DNA from: Triatoma infestans
Lineage: Eukaryota > Arthropoda > Insecta > Hemiptera > Reduviidae
Reading direction: 5' to 3'
Length of the DNA stretch: 64,000 bases
Assembly: GCA_011037195.1 (NCBI GenBank)
Contig: JAAEAF010006181.1
Location: forward strand, 1-64,000
The position numbers and the translations under genes are program-made. Below, one piece after another: positions 44,401 through 47,588 of this stretch; positions within the stretch are counted from its first letter, which is position 1, and each line of letters starts with the position of its first letter. The notes beneath the pieces were generated by a model. That model did not search any database, had not been told where the DNA came from, and saw nothing but the letters and a program-made list of their open reading frames with translations.

Positions 44401-45305
44401 ACTGATGCAAGGTATTACATATTATTGAAATAGTTTTTATTTAATGCTAATATTTTTTTTGGGTCAAGATTTGTAGAGATTATAGAGATGAGGTAATTTA
44501 GTGGATTATAGAAGTTAATGTGAAGCTTCAGAAACCTTTTTTGGGCTAATTATCATTTAAGCGATTGAATAGGCCTGATAAAATTGCAGTCGCCTAAGCA
44601 TTTGAAAATATAAAGTTCTCTAGTTATCTCATTGAATTTAAATTTACTTCCCTCACATTAATAATTTATATTTATTCTAAGAAAGTATTTTTTTAATTGT
44701 AATTGATTAAAGGTTACCAATGGGATTGTACTGGTACACAATCCAATACAATTGCTAATATAGCTGAAGTGTCTTGCCCTGAAGATGAATCATCAAGTCC
44801 GCCAAGGTCGGATATTATCATTCACGAAAGTAAAGGTATATTACCTACCTTAAACAAGTTTTTGACTCTTTTTCTGAAAAATTTTTACTGATTTGCCATT
44901 TTTTTTTTCTCTTAATCAAATACATATACAATGATTTAAAATATGCATTACTGCTTAATAAAACTAATAAGAGAAATTACAATTTTTGATATTTTTTATT
45001 AGTTTTGTATTAATTTAACACAAAGTGGAATAACTCTAAAACTAAAGTTACTAAAACTCTCATGAATAACAGTTTCTCTATTTAATGAAAAACGCTAAAT
45101 ATACATCCATTTCTGTACTCGTTGAAATTATAGTGAAAATTGAGAATTATTAGCTTGATCAATTGTTTGTTTGTTTACAGTTGGAGAGGAATCTTCTCCG
45201 AGATTCCCTTTATCGGGGTACGACATACCATCATATGGCTTTCCTAACCAAAGCAGCACACCTAGTGCCATATGTGACATTGAAGAAACTGAAACCATAT
45301 CATGA
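2315..45305 (+). CDS. kug: Fat-like cadherin (FAT1-3/Kugelei type), 3' part, 46 exons
   Basis: This is a giant atypical cadherin. Fat-family proteins are single-pass membrane proteins acting in cell adhesion and planar polarity. The 46 exons listed separately join in consistent phase and encode about 2,980 residues after the first exon's two leading bases. In order they give about 25 cadherin repeats (linkers of DxNDNxP type, strands of LDRE type), the post-cadherin region (RLKGMTAHHF ... FLLSIQP ... LDILLSF), an EGF-like module (CECQNGGIC ... YCACPSTHTGELCE), a Cys-rich segment, a transmembrane helix, a basic KCRKRRR stop-transfer and a tail with RNYGLAGEELE and YQWDC. Linker-by-linker agreement with FAT1-type proteins, including their degenerate linkers, supports the assignment. 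The family usually has 34 repeats, so about nine and the signal peptide lie upstream of the window. Oddities are an in-frame TAG at 36099-36101, no laminin-G domain, and weak donors after exons 3, 22 and 27. A second Fat paralogue (Fat/FAT4 type) is less likely but not excluded. Confidence 0.9.
3455..3700 (+). repeat. R1 fragment
   Basis: Shares aaatacatgtttaaagtccc, agttcaaacttgatacttcg and gtttagggt with the 5360 copy. Confidence 0.55.
3770..3812. repeat. Two-copy tandem repeat of 20 bases
   Basis: ctcaataacccatagtcgtt occurs twice head to tail. Confidence 0.8.
4130..4760 (+). pseudogene. Decayed LINE reverse-transcriptase tail
   Basis: In shifting frames it reads FEYLGIRF, DGSEESKKNIEIVKTAFLKM, LGRKWSAKKTW. 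These correspond to the post-catalytic region of RTE/CR1-like non-LTR reverse transcriptases (the ..YLG..I..DG..KEI..RI..AK.AF.KM pattern and the terminal G+..GR...W block). Stops are frequent. Confidence 0.5.
5360..5792 (+). repeat. R1 repeat, left arm of a large inverted pair
   Basis: About 430 bases that recur in inverted orientation at 8416-8846 with high identity. Hallmarks are aggaagtattgtaatagtgtc, cacgttttgaggtcccctga, a GT run, acggaaaatcgcag, gttcaaacttgatattccgt, ggctccaacgattttctttaaa and ttctctgagaaaatt. Confidence 0.85.
8128..8367 (-). mobile_element. tRNA-derived SINE, family B
   Basis: On the - strand the head carries ggttagtatag and a B box (ggttcgagtcc). The tail ends gatgcagacacgctctaaattaaaaa. 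It sits within an R1 tandem-repeat unit. Confidence 0.82.
8416..8846 (-). repeat. R1 repeat, right arm of a large inverted pair
   Basis: Reverse-complement partner of 5360-5792. Also the second unit of the R1 cluster that runs to about 10150. Confidence 0.85.
10070..10122. repeat. CA microsatellite
   Basis: Interrupted CA run within an R1 copy. Shorter CA or GT runs occur at 5457-5468, 6535-6553, 7222-7251, 8739-8749 and 45899-45927. Confidence 0.9.
10805..11107. mobile_element. Foldback element, about 90-base arms
   Basis: Left arm 10805-10894 (atctggtattttatccgtcg...gcaaattcaccaag) is the reverse complement of 11019-11107 apart from a few changes, with 125 bases between. Both arms contain gcatgc and cctgac...ggattttcatccatcgtcag. 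Confidence 0.85.
11896..13644. mobile_element. Element with about 200-base terminal inverted repeats
   Basis: Left arm 11896-12114 (taaactagagagtgatcctgt, CT run, ggatcc...ggatcc, ...acacaaacattggaaatgga) and right arm 13443-13644 are reverse complements with modest divergence. The 1.3-kb interior shows no coding sequence. Confidence 0.82.
11915..11945. repeat. CT microsatellite in the left TIR
   Basis: tctctctctcactctctctc... lies inside the left arm of the 11896-13644 element. The complementary GA run is in the right arm at 13603-13621. Confidence 0.88.
13680..14015 (-). repeat. R1 fragment with CT/CA microsatellite
   Basis: CT- and CA-rich core (13786-13853), then gatcattcgctaaaaacat, aaggagatttcatttc and aaaattcaacacgatttcaat as in other R1 copies. 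The open frame here is a by-product. Confidence 0.6.
14800..15037 (-). mobile_element. tRNA-derived SINE, family B
   Basis: Closely similar to 8128-8367. A 9-base duplication tggaaacaa flanks it at 14791-14799 and 15038-15046. Confidence 0.86.
15965..16648. mobile_element. MITE-like long inverted repeat
   Basis: Left arm 15965-16143 (aatatgtgtacaaactgtcg...agagttatagaaagtagagtg) pairs with right arm 16469-16648 in inverse orientation, around a 330-base centre. No transposase is present. Confidence 0.82.
17755..17970 (+). repeat. R1 fragment, diverged
   Basis: gagaattcaaacttgattttacatttcgat...accatcaactggaagttc...ctttaaac parallels R1 with many changes. Confidence 0.4.
18164..18404 (-). mobile_element. 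tRNA-derived SINE, family C
   Basis: On the - strand it starts gcgttggtctgtagtggctagcgcact with B box ggttcgattcc and ends atgggctgttgcgctatagag. A 13-base duplication aaatttaatcatt is at 18151-18163 and 18405-18417. Confidence 0.87.
19430..19790 (-). repeat. R1 copy
   Basis: cacttccggttgctggatttt, aaacggaataccaagtttga and ccgatttttcggtttttctc match the minus-oriented R1 copies at 8416 and 9840. Confidence 0.65.
20059..20263 (+). CDS. kug: Fat-like cadherin exon 2
   Basis: Acceptor ttacag, donor gtaatg, phase 0 in and 1 out. It contains the linker VIDVNDQVPLS and the start of the next repeat (SFFTINSTTG). Confidence 0.92.
20264..22252 (+). other. Fat-like intron 2
   Basis: Apart from the partial MITE at 21089-21316, nothing is recognised. 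Open frames on either strand are AT-rich and lack conserved motifs. Confidence 0.6.
21089..21316. mobile_element. Partial copy of the 15965 MITE-like element
   Basis: It matches 16319-16530 (tacatcaacataaa..., cactagcttaccac.gttagaacaagcaag, ctctactttct.taactctcttctcttc) but lacks the left arm. Confidence 0.8.
22253..22314 (+). CDS. kug: Fat-like cadherin exon 3
   Basis: Short 62-base exon, acceptor tatag, phase 1 in and 0 out. It encodes GLITTTGRKLDREDQEEHILE, with the LDRE motif typical of cadherin repeats. The donor gtggat is weak, but the phase and the continuation EVTISDNGHPSLS across to exon 4 support it. Confidence 0.85.
23242..23397 (+). CDS. kug: Fat-like cadherin exon 4
   Basis: Acceptor tttcag, donor gtatgt, phase 0 to 0, 52 codons. 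It contains the linker VEDINDNDPVFDQ and the beginning of the next repeat (VTVPENKVPD). Confidence 0.92.
23819..23923 (+). CDS. kug: Fat-like cadherin exon 5, acidic insert
   Basis: A 105-base exon in phase 0 on both sides (acceptor ttttag, donor gtcagt) encoding 35 residues rich in Glu, Asp and Ser (SEESSEELAGSEDSLDD...). It falls between VPENKVPDSFISQ and VLASDRDIDEN, where a standard cadherin repeat is continuous. Removing it leaves a canonical repeat and the frame intact, so it may be an alternative cassette. Confidence 0.75.
24248..24400 (+). CDS. kug: Fat-like cadherin exon 6
   Basis: Acceptor ggtag, donor gttagt, phase 0 to 0. It reads VLASDRDIDENADIKYSINSG and VINPSTGIIYSQKP, the core of a cadherin repeat with DRD calcium ligands. 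The intron to exon 7 is only 80 bases. Confidence 0.9.
24481..24694 (+). CDS. kug: Fat-like cadherin exon 7
   Basis: Acceptor tatag, donor gtgaaa, phase 0 to 1. It begins ILATDNGKEKRNSTTRVAI, then a degenerate inter-repeat linker (PETSSHSPVF) lacking DxND, then the first half of the next repeat ending WYNIT. A SINE sits just downstream in the intron. Confidence 0.9.
24737..24971 (+). mobile_element. tRNA-derived SINE, family B
   Basis: Plus-strand copy with A-box-like ctaagtggttagcg and B box ggattcgagtcc. The body is cctctacagctcactgcct...cggaggccgg and the tail gcgcgtcttaaatt plus A11. It lies in the intron after exon 7 of the Fat-like gene, 42 bases after the donor. Confidence 0.85.
25035..25174 (+). 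CDS. kug: Fat-like cadherin exon 8
   Basis: Acceptor ttgtag, donor gtaaat, phase 1 to 0. It encodes DGDSEHHFTIGRDQGNVQLG and KSLDRETRSSYNLTISATDG, a standard second half of a cadherin repeat. Confidence 0.9.
25350..25501. mobile_element. Foldback element in Fat-like intron 8
   Basis: Left arm taaaaaccgacgtttcgccc...gatctcttcagggtcacctc and right arm gaggtgaccctgaagagatc...cgaaacgtcggttttta are reverse complements. The palindrome continues inward with ccaataagg / ccttattgg. Confidence 0.87.
26133..26374 (+). CDS. kug: Fat-like cadherin exon 9
   Basis: Acceptor ttccag, donor gtattt, phase 0 to 2. It contains the linker VLDVNEYHPHF (Asn-Asp changed to Asn-Glu) and a repeat with NATDADYDKKF, ending in ATPLDR split across the intron. 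Confidence 0.92.
26470..26714 (+). CDS. kug: Fat-like cadherin exon 10
   Basis: The 95-base intron upstream splits the Arg codon of LDREA. Acceptor ttccag, donor gtaatg, phase 2 to 1. It contains VTDINDHMPEF and the next repeat through ANDLDSRENGTVSYSILSG. Confidence 0.93.
27298..27484 (+). CDS. kug: Fat-like cadherin exon 11
   Basis: Acceptor ttttaag, donor gtgagt, phase 1 to 2. It reads GNDGGKFSIHPEFGDIIL...TLIIKATDFGP and ends in the degenerate linker VVPPRDNPPK. Confidence 0.9.
27712..28110. mobile_element. Complex foldback element in Fat-like intron 11
   Basis: Arms at 27750-27837 and 28014-28100 (catcagagacattttccgtg...cgcccatcttcaggatgcg) are inverted. A unit of about 80 bases (aatctgttgtggtggttggttccgcag...ccgtgg) also occurs twice as a direct repeat at 27712-27790 and 27915-27995. 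Four overlapping open frames here are artefacts of this structure. Confidence 0.85.
28434..28659 (+). CDS. kug: Fat-like cadherin exon 12
   Basis: Acceptor tttaag, donor gtaatt, phase 2 to 0. It encodes a full repeat body: EITVEVYENSPSGTLVVQ, then FNINPTTGTLTTSKPLDCEE. Glu replaces Arg-Glu in the LDRE motif (LDCEE). Confidence 0.9.
29059..29855 (+). repeat. Direct repeats flanking a 630-base insert
   Basis: About 85 bases at 29059-29145 (tagatacagatttttatattgg...ccttattgatagaaaaactgg) recur diverged at 29777-29857. The decayed family-C SINE lies between them. The nature of the element is unknown. Confidence 0.6.
29205..29360 (+). mobile_element. SINE, family C, degenerate
   Basis: accgtgtgggcaaagacggg...catcgtgctaaaaaacttgggcgctac...tagcgaacc parallels the central part of family C with many changes. 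It is in the intron after exon 12. Confidence 0.55.
30257..30509 (+). CDS. kug: Fat-like cadherin exon 13
   Basis: Acceptor ttacag, donor gtatta, phase 0 to 1. It contains the linker ILDENDNAPHF, identical in form to the canonical DxNDNAP linker, followed by PLATDRDQH and FHIDPNTG. Confidence 0.93.
30594..30814 (+). CDS. kug: Fat-like cadherin exon 14
   Basis: Acceptor aatag, donor gtaagt, phase 1 to 0. It contains VCLDYEK...VDKGKPRLTSD and the linker VIDVNDSPPVF. Confidence 0.93.
30920..31101 (+). CDS. kug: Fat-like cadherin exon 15
   Basis: Acceptor ctacag, donor gtgagt, phase 0 to 2. It reads LYASDADSVNLTYKITEGNS and VSVTDGKYTSES, the main body of a repeat. Confidence 0.92.
31190..31560 (+). 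repeat. R1 copy in Fat-like intron 15
   Basis: agaggaagtattgtgatcat, agaaatacatgttttggggt, a TA/GT run, aaaaagaaaagtcgcaggaa, caaccggaagtgcgactttg. The order is as in 5360. Confidence 0.7.
31861..32137 (+). CDS. kug: Fat-like cadherin exon 16
   Basis: Acceptor tttcag, donor gtattg, phase 2 to 0. It starts with a degenerate linker (VNVRWLPIEDDGEKGISFQ, no DxND) and continues AVLENSTQSIIVTLVSV...TTGIPLDRESKEMYTFIVQ. Confidence 0.9.
32229..32399 (+). CDS. kug: Fat-like cadherin exon 17
   Basis: Acceptor taaag, donor gtaaac, phase 0 to 0. It contains the linker VLDINDNCPVI with a Cys before the Pro, then ISAKKHHFITK. Confidence 0.9.
32482..32653 (+). CDS. kug: Fat-like cadherin exon 18
   Basis: Acceptor tttag, donor gtattg, phase 0 to 1. 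It reads ITAYDADKGENGEVSYELEK and IGVIVKDGG. Confidence 0.92.
32763..32987 (+). CDS. kug: Fat-like cadherin exon 19
   Basis: Acceptor tgtag, donor gtattt, phase 1 to 1. It contains a shortened linker (VLDQETPVFEQ) without Asn-Asp, then CQVPEDIPVNSPLPITLKA. Confidence 0.9.
33181..33417 (+). CDS. kug: Fat-like cadherin exon 20
   Basis: Acceptor ttgcag, donor gtaatt, phase 1 to 1. It contains RLDYENQDSYLLRIRATDA and the linker ILDVNDNPPLF. Confidence 0.93.
33469..33663 (-). mobile_element. SINE, family B, degenerate
   Basis: Contains cagtgttctctagctacagacaacactgccc...gacagtgagctgtaggggcttct...ctaagggcag, the body of family B in - orientation, with a decayed head. It is in the intron after exon 20. 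Confidence 0.75.
33863..34063 (+). CDS. kug: Fat-like cadherin exon 21
   Basis: Acceptor tttag, donor gtaagt, phase 1 to 1. It reads ANGNIRYVIDPEQ...VRSDTGDIFLKKVLDYENKR and VVKAVDTGVPTLMS. Confidence 0.92.
34326..34508 (+). CDS. kug: Fat-like cadherin exon 22
   Basis: Acceptor tctag, phase 1 to 1. It contains the degenerate linker VIDILDTAPQI and YSLLTNNQAFQLDKQNG. The donor gtcatt is weak. It is chosen because the frame meets a stop codon about 12 bases later and exon 23 resumes in the matching phase (G/VLTVANP). Confidence 0.85.
34587..34889 (+). CDS. kug: Fat-like cadherin exon 23
   Basis: Acceptor atgcag, donor gtttat, phase 1 to 1. It contains VSVSDGVYTS, a degenerate linker (IPSNQHSPRF), and then VTAEDNDVNTGHYIHYSIA. 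Confidence 0.92.
34989..35197 (+). CDS. kug: Fat-like cadherin exon 24
   Basis: Acceptor tttag, donor gtacgc, phase 1 to 0. It reads EIRTRVPLDRESKDYYEIVV, AKDNGGRSG and the linker VIDINDNSPQF. Confidence 0.94.
35225..35600 (+). repeat. R1 copy in Fat-like intron 24
   Basis: aaaacaacgttttagcgaag, gtgtgtgtttttgtatgtgtg, aatggaaaatcgcagcaagt and taacattttgacgca follow the R1 order. Confidence 0.6.
35838..35982 (+). CDS. kug: Fat-like cadherin exon 25
   Basis: Acceptor tttcag, donor gtaata, phase 0 to 1. It encodes VQAVDYDEGLSGSLEYLIY and FNIDKTNGNIFPTS, the body of a repeat just upstream of the exon with the in-frame TAG. Confidence 0.9.
36088..36249 (+). CDS. kug: Fat-like cadherin exon 26, with in-frame TAG
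   Basis: Acceptor tttcag, donor gtaagt, phase 1 to 1, 162 bases. The frame reads (E)KTL, then TAG at 36099-36101, then QFFVRAMDNGSPALVTE...FIAPLNIKLPVF. Everything except the stop fits a cadherin repeat. No other acceptor in the right phase removes the stop. Skipping the exon would keep the frame but delete 54 codons. A point mutation, an assembly error or readthrough are all possible. Confidence 0.85.
36371..36682 (+). CDS. kug: Fat-like cadherin exon 27
   Basis: Acceptor ttacag, phase 1 to 1. It contains ITLSRPLDREETATHKLAV, the linker ILDVNDNKPSF and VYEVFVPEDTPHGVPIIK. The donor gttctt is weak but joins cleanly to exon 28 (K/VNANDADEG). Confidence 0.9.
36765..36902. mobile_element. Small foldback element in Fat-like intron 27
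   Basis: Arms 36765-36809 and 36858-36902 (atctgggattttatccgtcg... / ...cgacggataaaatcccagat) share the ends and the ctctgacgatggatgagaatccga core with the 10805 element. Confidence 0.82.
36954..37223 (+). CDS. kug: Fat-like cadherin exon 28
   Basis: Acceptor ttacag, donor gtaagt, phase 1 to 1. It contains NANDADEGKNGEIHYWMEDG, PLDWEKQTEF and the canonical linker VLDVNDNPPVF. A small foldback element occupies the intron just upstream. Confidence 0.94.
37390..37647 (+). CDS. kug: Fat-like cadherin exon 29
   Basis: Acceptor tttag, donor gtaagt, phase 1 to 1. It reads AEDASVGTSLIPLETTDADA, NLNREYIDKYILTVLATDG and ends in VLDVN of the next linker. Confidence 0.93.
37738..37908 (+). CDS. kug: Fat-like cadherin exon 30
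   Basis: Acceptor tttcag, donor gtactt, phase 1 to 1. It completes the linker as DEKPECL and continues VQISEDVSIGTYVTAIQTFD. Confidence 0.92.
38006..38245 (+). CDS. kug: Fat-like cadherin exon 31
   Basis: Acceptor ttgcag, donor gtaacg, phase 1 to 1. It contains ILLDRETVAEYDLDVHVVD, the linker LLDINDSPPKF and SLPENSKVGAVV. It has no usable ATG and would be missed by simple ORF listing. Confidence 0.92.
38362..38579 (+). CDS. kug: Fat-like cadherin exon 32
   Basis: Acceptor ttgcag, donor gtaagt, phase 1 to 0. It contains GMFSIVSNTGLVRLAKKLDR, RARDEGSPPLSS and the linker VLDVNDNPP. Confidence 0.95.
38755..38923 (+). CDS. kug: Fat-like cadherin exon 33
   Basis: Acceptor ataag, donor gtaatt, phase 0 to 1. 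It reads VFVKNVYSVEVAESAPLDT and ADIGVNAEIVYSIAGGNEDG. Confidence 0.94.
39019..39233 (+). CDS. kug: Fat-like cadherin exon 34
   Basis: Acceptor tttag, donor gtaaac, phase 1 to 0. It contains LTILQPLDYEALKSYILTVE, ATDRGDPPLSS, the linker VIDSNDNTPIF and VPENISVGSTIIQ. Confidence 0.95.
39969..40106 (+). CDS. kug: Fat-like cadherin exon 35
   Basis: Acceptor taaag, donor gtaagt, phase 0 to 0, 46 codons. It reads VSATDADSGDNGRITYHLEK and LKPLDRET. Confidence 0.93.
40197..40343 (+). CDS. kug: Fat-like cadherin exon 36
   Basis: Acceptor gaaag, donor gtgact, phase 0 to 0. It contains YKLIIKATDSGPIISLSS and the linker ILDVNDNPPLF. The nearby ttctag was rejected as acceptor because it gives an immediate stop. 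Confidence 0.92.
40434..40685 (+). CDS. kug: Fat-like cadherin exon 37
   Basis: Acceptor tatag, donor gtgaaa, phase 0 to 0. It reads LNVTDADIGVNAGPFTFDIR and RVFDSGTPLLFSDTL, the penultimate cadherin repeat. Confidence 0.94.
40837..41165 (+). CDS. kug: Fat-like cadherin exon 38
   Basis: Acceptor ttccag, donor gtgagg, phase 0 to 2. It starts with the FAT-type degenerate linker VIEESQYPPA and covers the last repeat (GVLGTVQATDLDPYDKLHF, SGQYKVNVSATDGKYTS) and the start of the membrane-proximal region. Confidence 0.94.
41990..42640. repeat. R1 copies, mixed, in Fat-like intron 38
   Basis: Two minus-type segments (ggaaaaatgtttcaaatataag; acgaagtttaaagaaaatcg) and a neighbouring plus-like segment (cttgatattcagtttcggta; ctcaaaaatggttctaaag) lie side by side. 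Confidence 0.55.
42854..43001 (+). CDS. kug: Fat-like cadherin exon 39, post-cadherin region
   Basis: Acceptor tttcag, donor gtgagt, phase 2 to 0. It encodes RLKGMTAHHFVLSGRKNI, then FLLSIQPFNKDLDILLSFQD. This pattern matches the conserved stretch that follows the last cadherin repeat in FAT1-3 proteins. Confidence 0.92.
43085..43295 (+). CDS. kug: Fat-like cadherin exon 40, EGF-like module
   Basis: Acceptor tgtag, donor gtactt, phase 0 to 1. It contains KCECQNGGICRQRLS and, after a 25-residue loop, MYCACPSTHTG, which is completed by ELCE in the next exon to give a six-Cys EGF-like fold. Confidence 0.92.
43428..43692 (+). CDS. kug: Fat-like cadherin exon 41, Cys-rich and transmembrane
   Basis: Acceptor taaag after a 22-base T tract, donor gtaagg, phase 1 to 2. 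It contains DACDCPPPTVCSHQ, a Pro/Cys-rich stretch, and the hydrophobic helix IIIAVAGLIAICFTAVAIII. The helix follows directly, so no laminin-G domain is encoded between the EGF module and the membrane. Confidence 0.92.
43772..43895 (+). CDS. kug: Fat-like cadherin exon 42, juxtamembrane
   Basis: Acceptor tgtag, donor gtaagt, phase 2 to 0. It encodes WKCRKRRRENSNEDGSRRMK, a basic stop-transfer segment marking the cytoplasmic side. Confidence 0.92.
44026..44206 (+). CDS. kug: Fat-like cadherin exon 43, cytoplasmic
   Basis: Acceptor tttag, donor gtatgt, phase 0 to 1. It contains VRNYGLAGEELENVSCDYVQ, a recognisable Fat-family cytoplasmic motif. Confidence 0.92.
44349..44411 (+). CDS. kug: Fat-like cadherin exon 44, cytoplasmic
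   Basis: Short 63-base exon, acceptor ttcag, donor gtatta, phase 1 to 1. It encodes DFKCSSGGRRSYPEEETRLM. Confidence 0.85.
44713..44835 (+). CDS. kug: Fat-like cadherin exon 45, cytoplasmic
   Basis: Acceptor taaag, donor gtatat, phase 1 to 1. It begins GYQWDCTG, resembling the YHWD motif of Fat tails, followed by an acidic Ser-rich stretch. Confidence 0.9.
45181..45305 (+). CDS. kug: Fat-like cadherin last exon (46)
   Basis: Acceptor ttacag, phase 1. It reads VGEESSPRFPLSGYDIPSYG and ends CDIEETETIS followed by TGA at 45303-45305. The last residues do not form a classical PDZ-binding motif with a terminal hydrophobic residue. Confidence 0.9.
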
Positions 45306-45381
45306 GTGTCATACTGTAAATATATGTCTTATTTTTGTACAAATCTGTTGTGTATGTTAATTTTTATAACTTATATTCTTA

Positions 45382-45387
45382 AATAAA
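45382..45387 (+). terminator. Polyadenylation signal of the Fat-like gene
   Basis: AATAAA lies 77 bases after the TGA. It is the first such hexamer in the 3' untranslated region and is the likely cleavage signal. Confidence 0.65.
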
Positions 45388-45894
45388 AAGAATACTTTAA
45401 AATTGTGGATTATTATTTTAATCCTGTCTAGAGAAATGAAAAGAAGATACACACTGTTTTAGTTTGGAAATGCATTTTATCGTATTCATCACTTTCTTTT
45501 TCAAAACTCAAGAAAGAATATTGTTTGATGAAGGTTTAATGGAATTCCTTAGACTCCAATGAGAAATAAAAATCCGCCATAAAATATACATAAATACAAA
45601 TAACTAATAACAAATACTGCAATCTCCAGATCTAAATTAAAGTCTCCTTTTGAACTGTAATGATTATATATATAAGTGCTAGGACCATAATTATGACATT
45701 ATATTGAAATGTTCGAAGTTCGTTTTGACCGCTATATTTACTATTGTAAAATTGATGCCAATGTTCGTTCAGAAGAAAAAAAAAAATTCAAATTTTCGCA
45801 ACGTTTCGGCGAATTCATCATCTTCAAGTAAAATTTGTTCTTGTAATTCTTAATACATTTTTACATTATTATTTTATAATATATCTGTATATGT

Positions 45895-45927
<33 letters not shown>

Positions 45928-47281
45928 TATTTTTAGGAGTTTCTCAATGCTAAGGTTTTCCTCAACCAGACATTTGTTTTAATTTCAGCCTCCAACTGGA
46001 TCTATCCCAGATATCCTCTTCTCTCACTCCGAAACCGTGTGGCTTTCTCGGACGTCATCTATCCACTTTTCCCTAGATCTGCCACTTCTTCTTCCCTCGG
46101 CTTGCCAGTCTAGGATCTCTTACCCATTCTTTCATCTTCCAATCTTTATATTATATACGAATGTATATTTATATACTAGTATGTATATATCTAAATACAT
46201 TATATGTATGTGTTTTGTTGAAACGGGACCAGATTAGATTTATTAAGCGCTTGTTACATTTGCAGAGAAGAGTTACTGTCTTTATAACGCTTAAGACAGG
46301 CAGGTACCACATCAAATAAAGTTTTTAAAAAAACTTTTAAAATGGTGGTCTAAAATCCTTTTAATATTAAAAAAATGTCTTCCTTGGATCTATTTGAGTA
46401 CAATGTAGACTATGTTGTGGGTTCAACGTGTTTCTAAAATTTGCTTTAACATGTGGTTTCAAAGTGGATTTCATAATCGAATATTTGCATATATTTAGAA
46501 GTTGTTTTGAGCACTGTAACGTCAGATTTTGCTTTGCGATTGCTTAGTCACTTACACATAAACACGAACGCTTGCACATATGTGTACAAGTTCGAAAATT
46601 TTACACGCGATGCTTATTCTTATGGCAATAAGAAATAAAAAGAAAGGAGAATTCGGCAGATAATTCTAGTAAAATATTTCTTGGCAAAAATAACAATTTT
46701 TTTTTACAAATTATTTAATAAACACTTACTTATTAAAATATTTAATCCATTATTTTCATTACAAATCAAATTAATCTAGAGTTAAAAATAAAACAAAATA
46801 ATTTGAGTTATTTGGTTGTTTTCTTTAACTACGCTGAAGTATATTGGCCGAGATTCGTTGTTTTTTTTCTTCATTCTAATTATTTGTACTAAGTATTTAC
46901 ACAAACGTTCTATCGTATAAATTAGGAAATTATATTAATTAGCAAGGTATGATGCTGATTCATTAAGACCTGATTGAACAGATAATTATTATGCGTTTAA
47001 CTTATGCTAAGTTAACTCTCCTATGACATGAGAATTAGAAGAGAAGAACAAAATTTATCAACCCTTTGCTGATTAAACTTACTGATAAATTCTGTTTTGC
47101 TAAACATCAATAATACATTTTTTCGAAGTATATTTTATGACTGTAAAACCTTGTTACAATATCATCATCATATCATAATGATTGTACGGCAATTACAATG
47201 CTTATTATACTAGGTATTTTTTATTATCAAAAATGCTACTTTTATCTTAAAAAATATGGAGATGAAAGTAATGAAAAGAGA
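45388..47281. other. Intergenic gap between convergent genes
   Basis: It holds a solo foldback arm (45716-45842), a CA/TA run and AT-rich sequence. No further gene is recognised. Confidence 0.65.
45716..45842 (+). mobile_element. Solo arm related to the 51216 foldback
   Basis: gttcgttttgaccgctatat...aattgatgccaatgttcgttc...cgcaacgtttcggcgaattc...catcttcaagtaaaattt follows the left arm of the 51216 element. No partner arm is nearby. It lies in the intergenic gap. Confidence 0.7.
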
Positions 47282-47287
47282 TTTATT
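47282..47287 (-). terminator. Candidate polyadenylation signal of transglutaminase
   Basis: TTTATT on the + strand reads AATAAA on the - strand, about 125 bases after the TAG of the transglutaminase. Confidence 0.5.
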
Positions 47288-47410
47288 GAAAAGACATGAA
47301 AACTTTTGTTTACGCTTTAGACAAATAATTTTGAGTGAAAATTATCTATCTTTCAACAATCTTAGTTAGTATAAAAAATATTAAATGAATCTTTCGATGA
47401 ACTTAATAGT

Positions 47411-47588
47411 CTAGTTTATTGTATTTCTATCACTCTGTTGACGTTGCTTGCCTTCATCTACTGCAACTGTTACATAACCATCAACATTATTTAATAAGTT
47501 GGAATTGAATTTTGCTACTATAGTTTGCTTTCCATAAAATGTTGGAGTCATTTTGAAACTTACTTTCGCCATGCCTTGGGCAGGTACG
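47411..47588 (-). CDS. Tg: Transglutaminase last exon
   Basis: Acceptor tacag, phase 2. It encodes VPAQGMAKVSFKMTPTFYGK, then KFNSNLLNNVDGYVTVAV, and ends SDRNTIN with TAG at 47411-47413 (read on the - strand). Confidence 0.93.

Noticed and set aside
44349..44411. Treating the 63-base segment as non-coding
   Set aside because: Phase, splice sites and continuity with the flanking cytoplasmic exons favour a real small exon.
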